This document shows, one piece after another, positions 24,073-34,889 of a stretch of DNA of 64,000 nucleotides (positions are counted from its first letter, which is position 1; every line of letters starts with the position of its first letter). Source of the stretch: Eucommia ulmoides (taxonomy: Eukaryota; Streptophyta; Magnoliopsida; Garryales; Eucommiaceae); NCBI GenBank assembly GCA_016647705.1, contig CM028340.1, positions 10,231,001 through 10,295,000 on the forward strand, in the 5' to 3' direction. Made by a program: the position numbers and the translations under genes. The notes beneath the pieces were generated by a model. It made no database searches and was not told where the DNA came from. It was given only the letters and a program-made list of their open reading frames with translations.

Positions 24073-24148
24073 AATTAATTAAGTTCTGAAAATTCAGTCA
24101 TGTGTATGTCATATGAAATGTCGAATGAATTGGAGGGAATTTACGATA

Positions 24149-24869
24149 TGTTTGGGTGGACGGAAATTTCGAATGAACCGTTGTTTGGTTCTCCAATGGA
24201 ATCACTTTTGTAATTCCATTGGAATGAAAACCAAGGGAATGAGATTTCATTTGAAATGGGCTGGAATCAAGTCCAGTCCAATGGAATCAAAACTAAAATT
24301 ACAAAAAAGTCCATCACTGATCCAGGCCAATCCAAAAATTAGAGAACAAAAACAGAAAATTGTGAATAAAAATAGAAATTAAAAAACATGAACATAAATT
24401 AGAGAACTGAAAATTGAGAACATAAATAGAAAATTGAGAACAAAAATAAAAAATTGAGAATAGAAAATTGGGAACAAAAACTGAAAATTGATAACAGGAA
24501 CAAAAAATTAAAGAACAGAAAATTGAAACAAAAATTGAAAATTGAGAACAAAAATAGAAATTAAAGAATAGAAACTGAAAATTGAGAACAATAATAGAAA
24601 TTAGAGAACAAAAACTGAAAATTGAATGGAATCATTAAATATAATAAAATGAGAGAAGAAATGGAATAGTGAAATATAATAAAATTTTATCATAAAGGCA
24701 TAATGGAAATTTTATTATATTTCACAATTTCATTCATTCCCTCATTCTATACCAACCAAACATTTGAATGAAATAGTGATTCCATTGACAATTCATTTTC
24801 ATTCATTCTCTCATTTCATTATTTCATTGATTTCATTCTACTCTTATTTCATTCCGTCCAACCAAACGA
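24149..24869. mobile_element. MITE-like inverted-repeat element
   Basis: The ends are inverted: TGTTTGGGTGGACGGAA at 24149-24165 pairs with the complement of TTCCGTCCAACCAAACG at 24852-24868. A second inner pair (TTTGGTTCTCCAATGGAATCAC against GTGATTCCATTG...AACCAAAC) extends the symmetry. The middle (24340-24620) is a degenerate tandem repeat of GAACAAAAA/GAAAATTGA units. It has no transposase. The family cannot be assigned and TSDs are unclear. A diverged relative of the GAATGAAAT-rich part lies near 1920-2090. Confidence 0.6.
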
Positions 24870-27189
24870 GCCATTAGGCTACTTTGGGCCAAGGCATTCC
24901 AAATTCCCTACAAAGCAACGATATATGAGATTTTTGAACATGACTATAACAATTAACGAATTTAATGAAAAATAGAATAAGATACTATATTATAATTAAC
25001 TTGGGGGACTCAGTTGGGAAAATTAACACTCTAATAATCTACTTGATAGGACCAACCAGATATACAAACCGTAAATTGTGAGGAAAAGTTGTGTAATACC
25101 AATACACAATGTAATAACGTACTATTTTCTTGTCTTGTAACACACATAATGTCGAATATTATATTCAGTGAATGTTATATTCAAGATCCAATGCTCCAAA
25201 AAATAAATAAATCTTATTATAATACTTAAAAGTGGAAGACAAGTTTGCAGAATCAAGTATGATGAATCTCTCTAATCTCCTTACTCCTATTAAATCAATA
25301 GTAAATATCTTCTCTTCTCATTACCAATAACATTAAATGAATAAAAAAATGTTTTTAACTCCAATTAATAACATTGAAAATTAATAGAAAATTGCTTCCA
25401 ATTACAATTCTATATTTGCATAATAAATATTTTTTTTTAATTTATAATTATACTTATTTATTTTTGTTTTGTTCTTTATTATCAATTCAAAATTTCATTC
25501 TTTTAAAAATAATTATAGTCATAATATTGGATTTTTTCCAAAAAAAATTTCAATTAATTTAACATTGAAAATGAATAGAAAATTGCTTCCAATTCCAATT
25601 CTTTATTTGCATAATAAATAAATTATTTTTTGTAAAAAAAATTATATTCGTAATATTGGATTTTTTTTAAATGAAATTAATTTTCAGTAAAATTGTTTTA
25701 TTAATAGTTCTATTTATTTAATTGTTTTTGTTTCGTTATTATTATCAATTCGAACTTTCATTTATTTTTCACAATATATATATTATTTGATTTTTTTCAA
25801 AAATAATTAAATTAATTTTTATTCAAAAAAATGATGAATCATGTGAGCTGAAAATGATGATTTCTTAAAGACATTCTTTTTACCAATAATCTATTTTGGC
25901 ATTAATGTTATCCTAAATGAATGTATTTTTTCCCATAATTAAATTTTTTTTTTTTGCTTCTTGATGAGTATTTCATAAATTAAAAATGAGTTCATTTTCT
26001 TTTCAGTCCAAATTGTACGATTAACTATTTATCTAATTCACTTTGTGCAGTAATATTTTTAAGAAAAACTAATAATTCTCTCAAAAGTTAAAAGTCAGTG
26101 TACGCTACAAAAGTTATTGTTATTTTTTATATGAAAATTGTAGCTATTTTAAAGTTGTATAATAATTTTGGATTCATAAAAAAAATTATTGTACTAACAT
26201 GGAATACATTGACTAAAATTTTAAGTTCGTATACTGTTAAAAAAAAACTTTAAAATTTATATTCATATAGTCTATTAGCTCATAGTAATTTTATCAAACT
26301 TGAAAAACACGCATTTTTGTGATTTTTTTGGCTCCAAGGTGAGAAATCAATTTTGTCATTCCATAATTTTGTGATTTTTATTTTGTTTATTTATATTTTA
26401 TGGCTTCTAACTTCTGTTATACTTTTTCAGAAATGGGTCTTACTATAAAAAACCTAGGTATTTGATCAATTTTGTTAAGAGTATCAGATGCAAACATCTT
26501 GAGAAAGAAAATACAATTTCAATTGGTTTAACATCCAAATAGCAAATAACTATTTCATGTTATTATAAACAAACCTAATATGTTTTTTTTCTTTATTTTT
26601 GTCTAAACCCGCGCATTGTGTGAGTTAAAACTAGGGAATGTTATATTCAAGATCCAAACAAAAAACAAGGGTTAAGATTTTTTGTTTCGCAGATGACATA
26701 TATTCTACTTTACAATCAGTTCATGTAATATGTAATACCAACAAATAAATGTAACAATTATTTTTTCATCTTGCAACGCATACCATGTTGAATATAATAT
26801 AGATTTATGTCCAATGCCAAAATTTTTTATTCACATTGCATTTTAAAGATAGTGAAACGAAGATTATTCCTGTATAATTTGACCATAAAAATAGTGAATA
26901 TATTTAGAACAAACAATTGATAATTTAGAAGTGCCTTTCTTGCAAACACATATGATAATCGCTCTGCAAATTAACATATGCGTATAAATAGAAATGTTGA
27001 TTGATCAAGAATGGCAAGTAACAATAATTTAATAGGGATAAATCAGACCGTATATTTTAAAATATTTGTCAGGTGTATTGAAAAACATTTGGCTTTCTTT
27101 GGTAGTTTTGATACTAAAATAGGATGGCAGAAGAAGCGCCCCATATTTCTATTCCTCCACGAGTTTTTAGTAAACTTATTGAACTTTAA

Positions 27190-27850
27190 GGCCGTGTTTG
27201 ATAATGTAAAATAAAAACTTTAGATTCTAGAACAAACGGAGATTAAGCTTCCACACTTTCGAGTATGAAAAATTTAAATATTTTGTTTCAAAAATGAAAA
27301 TATAATTTAATGTGTATTTTAATCTATAAAAGAGATACCATATGTACACTTTCAAATAAGAAAAAGGGGAGCTAGGGTGTGGCTTGAAGCAAAGGGATTT
27401 CGAAAGTTGGCAAAATGGAGGTACCAAAACAGCATGTAGTAGATAAGCAATTTTATAAAGGAGGTCATCTTTTTATCAAAATGTCACAACGTTGAACAAG
27501 TTTTAAAATTCATTATTTTATGTAATGTACAAACTTTCATCTATCAATACAATAATCTTCATTTAGAAGTATTGGGGGACGTTCGGTTGACCTCAAAATA
27601 GTTTAATGTTATCCATTAAATTTAAAATTGTTTTCGAATCTTGACTAAATGGATTTTGTTTCTTTAAAAAACTATACTCAAAAGTCGTCAAATTCAAAAG
27701 AAAAAAAAAAGATTTATCTTTTTATCTTAATAATTTTGTGTTAAAACGTGGTTAGTCTTTAAAGTTCAGAGGTACTGTAATACGGGTCCCAAGAATTATA
27801 ATTTTATCAATTAAAGCTTTAAACTTTGATTATTATCGGTAACATCTAGA
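27190..27850 (+). repeat. segmental duplicate, unoccupied copy
   Basis: Its left part (27225-27560) resembles 53560-53940 and its right part (27640-27830) resembles 63480-63690. Shared blocks include AATGTCAC..GTTGAACAAGTTTTAA, CTTTCAT.TATCAAT, GTGGTTA.TCTTTAAAGTT and GGCTTTAAACTT-like ends. The two right-hand segments flank TE B, so this copy represents the site without that insertion. Non-coding. Confidence 0.75.
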
Positions 27851-28300
27851 CTCTCATTGTTAGGAATGATTACAGTTCAGTTTTGAGCCAATTTCACTAG
27901 AAATCAAAACTAAACTCTAAATTGAAAAACAAACCACTTATTTTTTAAAAATTGTTTTTTAAATCGAACCGTTTAATTTTATATAAATCCAAAATCACAA
28001 CCGCAAACCCGTTAAGTTTTTTTTATTTTTATATATATATTTATTAATTTTCTCTAACAACATGCTCGTAAAATTGTAAAACAAAATATAACTAAAATAT
28101 AATATATAAATTGTAAATAAAATCAAAAACGAAACATAAAATCATTAATTATCACAATAAATATCCCAAACATAATTAAAATTCAATATAAAATTCCTAT
28201 GTAATTAAAAATAAACAAACAAAACAAAAATAAAAAAACTAGAGGAAAAAGTGTAAATAAAGAAAAGGGTAGTGTGTGTACGTGTGTGTATTTATATATC

Positions 28301-28310
28301 TATCTATCTA

Positions 28311-28381
<71 letters not shown>
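28301..28381. repeat. (TATC)n/(TA)n microsatellite
   Basis: TCTATCTATCTATCTA leads into an uninterrupted TA run of about 65 bases. Confidence 0.95.
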
Positions 28382-28383
<2 letters not shown>

Positions 28384-28779
28384 GAATTAAAATGAAGGTT
28401 ACGTTGTTCGCTCACGTGGTTTGATGCCAAATCGTTACTGAAAAATAGAACAATTCGATTATTTCAGTTTGATTCAGTTATTCATCGGTTCGAACTCAAT
28501 TGCCATCTCTGCTCATCGTCGCACTGTCTGTTGCGAAGGAAGAGTAGTGGACGAGATTTGGTGAGATAGAAAGTGAATGGATTCAAAGGTGAAATTGAAA
28601 TAATAAAAGATAAGGATACAATTGGAATAAAAGATCTAATCGACGAAACGTTTAAAATTTAGTGACATTATAGGGAAATTAAAAACGTGGGCTAATTTAA
28701 CATAGCCCTCTAAAATTTTACGACCAATAATGAAATTTTCCGTTTTGCCTACTACACCCTTGCTATTTCTCCTCGTAAT

Positions 28780-29480
28780 ATCCATATGGGAGATTCGTCC
28801 ACAATTTGCATAGGGTTAATTGCAACTTTGGTAAAGTTTAACTTGGGCCCAACTCTTTGCCCTGCTGGTTTATGTTTCTCCCAGTTCAAGTATACTATTA
28901 ATCTTCTTGTATACTTTTCTATGTTAGATTGCAAATTTTCCAATATCTCTGTATGTGCTAAGACTCCATTGTTATTTCATAGCGGGGATTTCCTGTCAAA
29001 TGCTACTGAGTATCACCAATTAGTTGACTTCTTGCAATATCTCACATTCACTAAACTAGACAATGCCTATGTTTTTCTTCATGTTCCTGAGTTCATGAAC
29101 CAACCTCAGACACACCATCTCATAGCCGCCAAACAAATCCTTCGATACCTAAAAAGGACTCTGAACTTTGGCCTTATTTTTATGTGATGTGCTACTCCCT
29201 TGATTCTCAAGGATTGTTGTTGTTGATTAGGCAGGTTGCCCTAACTCTCGTCACTCTACCACTGACTTCTATATTTTCTTCATCTCTAATCTGATCACTT
29301 GGACTGCCAAGAAATAATCTATTATCTCTTGATCAAGCGTCGAAACTAAGTAACGATCCCTTGCTCATGTTTGTGCCGAATCTACATGGGTACTTAATCT
29401 ACTGCAAGAGTTGCAATTTTCCCTATCTACGCCTATCACCTTAATTTTGTGATAATCTCAGTACAACATATTTGTCTTTA
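28780..29480 (+). pseudogene. Copia RT C-terminus and RNase H relic
   Basis: The frame 28786-29187 includes LFHSGDFLSNATEYHQLV, FLQYLTFTKLDNAY and HHLIAAKQILRYLKRTLN. These are the conserved end of Copia reverse transcriptase. Decayed RNase H follows to about 29480. No LTRs or upstream domains are found nearby, so it is a fragment, different from Copia 1 and 2. Confidence 0.82.
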
Positions 29481-29568
29481 AATCCTATGTTCTATGCTCG
29501 TATGAAGTACATCCACTGCAAGAAAAATCAAGATCTATCACGATTAAAAACAATGATAAAAAAGTTTT

Positions 29569-30175
29569 TGATGTTACTGAAAATCCCTAGCACGTGCGAA
29601 AGATCTACCATGTGCCAAAGACCTTTACAACTTGTTATTATAACCTGCAAAACCGATTAGCTCAAAGGGACACATGTGTTGTGACGGTCAAAGAACCTTC
29701 AGCGTGAGAATTAGTTAGTCTGTTTTTGAGTGATAGATCAAGTACTTGAGAGTTAAAATAACATGTCGATACCTTCTTTTTATATAGCCTTATCAATTTA
29801 TGCAGTTTTGTTGATGAGGTCGCCCTCTCCACGATCCTCTCCTATTTGTATGGGATTTGGCGATGATCTCGCTTATGTACAGTTAGTTAGTTGCAATATT
29901 TCTCATGCATGGGGGGTCGTGGGATTCTTGGGTTTTACCTTTAATTAGCCTTTTACTGTGGATTTTATTTATCCTCGATTGGCCTCTTTATAGGGCCTTT
30001 TTCTAATTATTTATTGACCCGCTCATTATGAGATGACCTCATCCCTAATGGGCTGGTGTGTTTAGCCTGGAATGATCACCGGGTTACTTCTTATGGGTCA
30101 GACTATTAACCCAATCTGACCCATCAATGCTTTCAAACTTCTATGAATCGTGGCTGGGACTTTCTCCCATATTAT
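29569..30175 (-). repeat. LTR of TE A
   Basis: It starts TGATGTTACTGAAAAT, matching TGATGTTGCCAAAAAT of the TE B LTR. It shares GGTCAAAGAACCT.C, GAGAATTAGTTA and other blocks. It ends just before TTTGCCCTCCTGAATTTCG, the complement of the polypurine tract as in TE B. Strongly diverged, so older than TE B. Confidence 0.75.
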
Positions 30176-30383
30176 TTGCCCTCCTGAATTTCGTGACGAT
30201 TCAAAGAAATAAGACGAAAAATCATCTCTTCATTCGCGTAAGTTCTTGACTTCATTTAATCTCCTGATTGTGTATTTGTTTGCATTCGATCTTTTATTTT
30301 TGTTATTTTGTCTTAGATGACGTTGAGTCCATCCAATAGTTTGGTAGAGGTTGGTTCGTCGTCGACTTTTTTTTCCAGAGAAA

Positions 30384-31330
30384 ATGACGTCTCCCAAAGC
30401 CCATCTTTCCACCGATTCCCCAGTTAATTGGGGAAATCATGGTTTAACACCTTTACGGTGGAATGGCTTGAGCTATTCCGAGAGAAATACAATATCCCTT
30501 TGTCGATTTCAATTAAGGTTCCATCCAAAGACGAGCGTCCCTATATCTACAAAGAGGATGAGATATACCTCTTTGTGTAGATGTTCAAGTATGGCCTTAG
30601 GCTTCCCCTTACCTCTTTTCTTCGTAACCTCTTACATCAATCAGAGATCACTCCAGCCTAATTAGCACCCAACGGATTCTGTCAGATCATGGGTGCTTTA
30701 TTCCTTTCTCGGGTGAATAATGTTCTCCTTATTATAGGAATGGTTAGGAGTGTCTGTTCTCTAAAATTGCTTTACAATACTGGGAGATTCTATTATTCAG
30801 CCATCAATAAGTATTCTTTCCTTATCGACCTTCCTATTGCAATGAAATGAGGTTGGCAGAGGCGATATCTATTCTTCAATGGTAACTGGGAGTTTTCCTC
30901 TGATGAGATAGGGCTACCTCCAGTTGTATTGAAACATTTTAACTTCCCGAGTGATTTTCTTTTCATTTTGTCTTTTGTAATCCAAATTTATGAGTTCTGC
31001 GTTAGTGATGTCTTTATATTTTCCTGGGTTATCTTGTGCAAGTGAAGGTCTCTACCAGAATCTTTGCCTTACACCTAAGGTTGAGGACGAACTAAAGAAA
31101 CTCTTGGTCCCAGAGAAGAGATCTTGGAAATCCTTCACCTTTGTCCCATTTGAACTGCCAGAGATTGATGCTTCAGATGTCAATCATCTTTATGCTTTAG
31201 CTTTGGGGAAGAAGAAAAGGGTAGCCAAGAAGATATCTCGGTTATCTAGGCAACCAGCCCCTTACCTAACTGCTTAGCCTGCTGCTAAGCCAATTGCAAC
31301 TTGTCTAGCACTACCTTATTCCTTAGTAGC
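30384..31330 (+). pseudogene. TE A extra ORF, N-terminal part (putative gypsy-type transposon domain)
   Basis: Frames read YNIPLSISIKVPS, KYGLRLPLTSFLRNLL, LAPNGFCQIMGALF, YLFFNGNWEFS and, after a probable intron near 30950-31050, LTPKVEDELKKLLVPE. The layout resembles the plant domain catalogued in Pfam as putative gypsy-type transposon (PF04195); I assign this from memory of the motif pattern. Stops and a frameshift near 30450 show it is dead. It aligns throughout with TE B 54777-55670. The frame runs on into the site of the solo LTR insertion at 31330. Confidence 0.7.
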
Positions 31331-32749
31331 TAATAGGTGTAAATTATTTATATATTTCCAAATCGGTTTTGTTTATTTTAGAGTAGTTTATAGTTATTTT
31401 TATATGTTTTAATGAGTTTTTATTCTCTTTATACTAAAACAGGTGCGTGGGGTGAAAAGGTATGAAATCAGAGCTTAAACAGTTAATTCGTATCAAGAAC
31501 GGTCGGAGAACGGTGAAAAAATGAGCAAGACGGCAATTTTCTGAAAGAAACCCACCGCTTAGGCGGTGAAGAAGCAGAGAAAAAACTAATTCAAGCTGAC
31601 AACCCACTACCTAGGCACTAAATCCCACCGCCTAGGCGAAAATCCAGCTGAAGGTTTTCCCATTCCACCGCCGCGGTGAACCCTTAACCGACATACCCCA
31701 CTGCCTAGGCGGTGGCCTTTGCATAGTGGGATATATTTATTTTAGATATTTTGACTATTTATACTCCTCTCCTCCCTTCTCCTTCACACTCTCCGGCCAT
31801 TATAGCCCTTAAGGCTTAGTTTATAGTATAGAGAGAGTATGGAGAGTGTTCAAACATATCCGAAGGAAAAGATCAACATGCGGAGAAGGAGAATCGTTCA
31901 GTGGACGATTTTAGCGGTTAATCTTTGGATATCGGCTAAGTTCACCCATTTTTCCTTTTATTTCTTATCTTCTACGTATGTTTGAGCATATTTAGCCTAG
32001 TTTCAATTGTATAAACGGCTATGGCCTTAGGTTAAACGTGGATTATGTATGGGATGAATATTATTTATAAAAACGTAGTTTTGGTTTAGTTGCGTTTCTT
32101 TGATGATTGTTTTTCAATATTTGAGTGTGTTTATCATATTATTTTTTTATTATTCTTAGAATGATAATTGGAGAATACGGGGTTTGACAAATCCCGGTTT
32201 CAGATTAGAATAAACAAACGCCACAATCCGATAACCTGGTCGGGGTTAGGATTGTGGATAATCTATGTCGTTGGGGAAAGACTGTCGTTAAGACGTTGAG
32301 GGGGACTTTTTCGTTGACACGAAGTCACGTATTCCTTCGTCTTACACTCGGGAAAGGTGGCGAGGGAGTTTACGAACTAAGATTTTGTGGCGAAGTTGCG
32401 TTTTATCCCCTATCTTATACTCGGGAGAGGTGACGGAGGAGTTTTAGATACCGAGATTGTCAAATAGGTTGAACACCATTATTGTAGACTAAAGGAAATA
32501 AAACGCGTTTAAGTAAATAAAGTTAATCCCTAGATAATCCATTCCATAACTATCTCAATATAGTATTAGTATAGTTAAAGTAGTATTTTAGTATTAGTAC
32601 TCGATAAAGTTAGGTTATGACAATCGCAGTACTCGATAGTAATCTCAACCAATCCCTGTGAATACGATACCCGACCGAAAGGTCCACTATACTTAAACTT
32701 GATCCATACGCTTGCGGTGAAAGTGGCAGTGCTTAATTAGCGGCCACTA
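31331..32749 (+). repeat. solo LTR of a Tat/Athila-type Gypsy element
   Basis: 1419 bp starting TAATAGGTGTAAAT and ending GCGGCCACTA. It is flanked by perfect 5-bp target duplications GTAGC (31326-31330, 32750-32754). It carries CACCGCTTAGGCGGTG (31553-31568) and two further CCTAGGCG motifs, an AAGACGTTGAGGGGGA block and a CCAATCCCTGTGAATACGATACCC near-terminal block. No internal sequence remains, so LTR-LTR recombination removed it. Confidence 0.88.
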
Positions 32750-32763
32750 GTAGCTCAACTCAA

Positions 32764-34126
32764 TGATATGTGTAATTTACCTATCTATTTTCAAATCGAA
32801 CTTGTTAGTTTTCGAGTTTGTTTATTACGTATTATTATCTTTTAATACATTTTTATTCTTTTTGTTATAAATCAGGTATGTGGGGGTGAAAGAAGATGAA
32901 AATGGATCATAAACGATCAAATCGGATCAAGAACGGTGGAAAAACAAGCAAAGGGCAAAATTTATACCTGTAGCCTACCGCCGTGGCGGTTAACATGTAG
33001 AGCCGAGGTAGTGACCTCACCGCTGCGGTAGTTAAACCACAGAAAGGTCCTTGCTCCCATCACTGAGTCCATCGCCAAGGCCGTGAGTTAACCGACATGC
33101 CCACCGTAGCGGCGATCACTCTACACCAGAATTAGATATTTATTTAGATATTTTGTTCCCTATTTCTTCTCCTTTCCTCTTCTATTCGGTCATGAGAGCT
33201 CATTCAGGGTTAGGATATTTTAGAAAGAGTTTTGGGGAGTGTTCAACCAATTCCGAAGGAGAAGAATACGTTGCGAAGAAGGAGAAACAATCCCAAAGCA
33301 TTTTTAGCGGCAAATCTTCAGACTACGGTTAAGTTTCTTTCGTTTCTTCTTTATTTTATTAACTTCGGTAGGTTGTTGAGCATGTTTAGCTCATTTTTCC
33401 TTGTATAAACGATTATGGCCATCAGTTAAACATATTTTGTCTAAGGATTAATAATATTTATGAAAATATTATTTGTTTGAGTTTGTGTTTCATTTATGGT
33501 TGTTCTTCGCTATTTGATTGTGTTTGCCATATTGTTATGTTTATTATGCTTAGATATATATATTGAGAACACGAGGTTTGATACTCGAGAGAGATAACCC
33601 CGAATTCGAACTAGATTAAATACAACGCAACGATTCAATAACCCAAGAGGGAGATGGGAAGTATGCAATCAATGACGTTGGGGCGAGACTCATGTGAAGT
33701 AGTGTCGTTAAGACATTGAGGGGGACTTCTTTATTGATGTGAAGTTGCATATTCACTCGTCTTACACTCGAGAGAAGTGGCGAGTGAGTTTACAATACAG
33801 AGATTGTCGGATAGGTCGAACGCCATTATCGTAAACTAAACGAGACCAAACATGTTTTTGTAAACAAAGTTAATCCCTAGGCAATATTTTTCATAAACAT
33901 CTCAATATAGTATTATAGTTTAATTAGATTAATTAACTTAATATTAGTATATTATTAATTATAAACACATTTTTACTGCCTACATAAAATTAGGTTATGA
34001 TAATTACGGTAATCGATAATAATCTCAACCAATCCCTGTGAACATGATACCCTTACTCTCCCTATCTATACTAAAACTTTACTCGTACACTTGCGGTGAA
34101 AGTGGCAACGTAATATTCCGCCACCA
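32764..34126 (+). repeat. 5' LTR of pol-less element
   Basis: 1363 bp, TGATATGTGTAA...CCGCCACCA; contains ACCGCCGTGGCGGT at 32977-32990; pairs with 38994-40325. Confidence 0.88.
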
Positions 34127-34132
34127 AGTTTT

Positions 34133-34151
34133 TGGCGCCGTTATCGAGAAT
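34133..34151 (+). promoter_or_regulatory. primer-binding site of pol-less element
   Basis: TGGCGCCGTTATCGAGAAT lies six bases after the LTR end. This is a slightly mutated form of the TGGCGCCGTTGCCGGGGA primer site known from Athila/Tat-type plant Gypsy elements. Confidence 0.8.
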
Positions 34152-34273
34152 TGATTTTTAGATTATTACAGATATTGTGAGTAAATGACCCGATTTTACT
34201 TTAGGCATTTGTTTTGTTTATAATTTTTGTTTTGTAGTTTTGTTTTTATTTCTTTTGCAGGGTACTTGGAGAT

Positions 34274-34889
34274 GTTAGATCCACAAGTATTGATGCAATT
34301 CTTTCAACAAGATTCTGAGTTGTTTTATTGTGCTTGGGGTTGTCAATGAGCTGCTACTTCGGTTTCTGAACCATGGGTTCCCGACGGAATGTCAACTCCT
34401 GAATTTCCTCAACAGGTTATAAGCCGCAATTAGAAATTGGGTAGAAGGAGAAAATAATACCTCCTATTTCTACGACCTAATTATGGACGAAGCCATTTCA
34501 TCGTTGGAGGAAAAAGTAGCCTATGATAATCAGAGTTGGAATTATTCACCAAGTCACCAAAATTTAGGGGATAGTTTCAACACTACGACGCTGTGGATTG
34601 ACATTTCGGATCAAGATGAGGAGTCTTCCCCTGCCTTAGAAGACGTGTTCGCTACCGTTATGGGGTAGACTCAAAGATTATTGAGGGAGACGCATGATTG
34701 ACTCAACGAGCACGAGGATCATCTTAACAATATCGAGACGGTCAGCTTATTTGCTTTGTCGAGGCTAAGACAAAGACGGTGATACTGAGGGGCGAACAAG
34801 CCGAATCCAATTGTGAAAGCAACCAGGAGGAACCAGAGACAAGCAGGAGGTATTTGGGTGAGATTGAAGACTATCATGAAGATGCAACA
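34274..34889 (+). pseudogene. pol-less element internal ORF, 5' part
   Basis: From ATG 34274 a short frame runs with early stops. The frame 34483-34665 (61 codons) is acidic (WIDISDQDEESSPALEDV). I recognise no domain; its place just after the primer site is that of gag, so it may be a gag-position relic. It is interrupted by the solo LTR and resumes at 37086. Confidence 0.45.

Larger units (their letters stand above)
24870..28780. other. AT-rich non-coding stretch with short duplications
   Basis: No convincing gene. A tandem duplication with a 191-base period (TAGAAAATTGCTTCCAATT at about 25384 and 25575) lies at 25370-25630. A diverged repeat with GAATGTTATATTCAAGATCCAA occurs at 25173 and 26637. 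A small frame at 27011-27214 has no recognisable family. Confidence 0.5.

Noticed and set aside
27011-27214. 67-codon frame following a TATA-like sequence, considered as a third DEFL copy
   Set aside because: Only one cysteine, no signal peptide and no similarity to DEFL exons.
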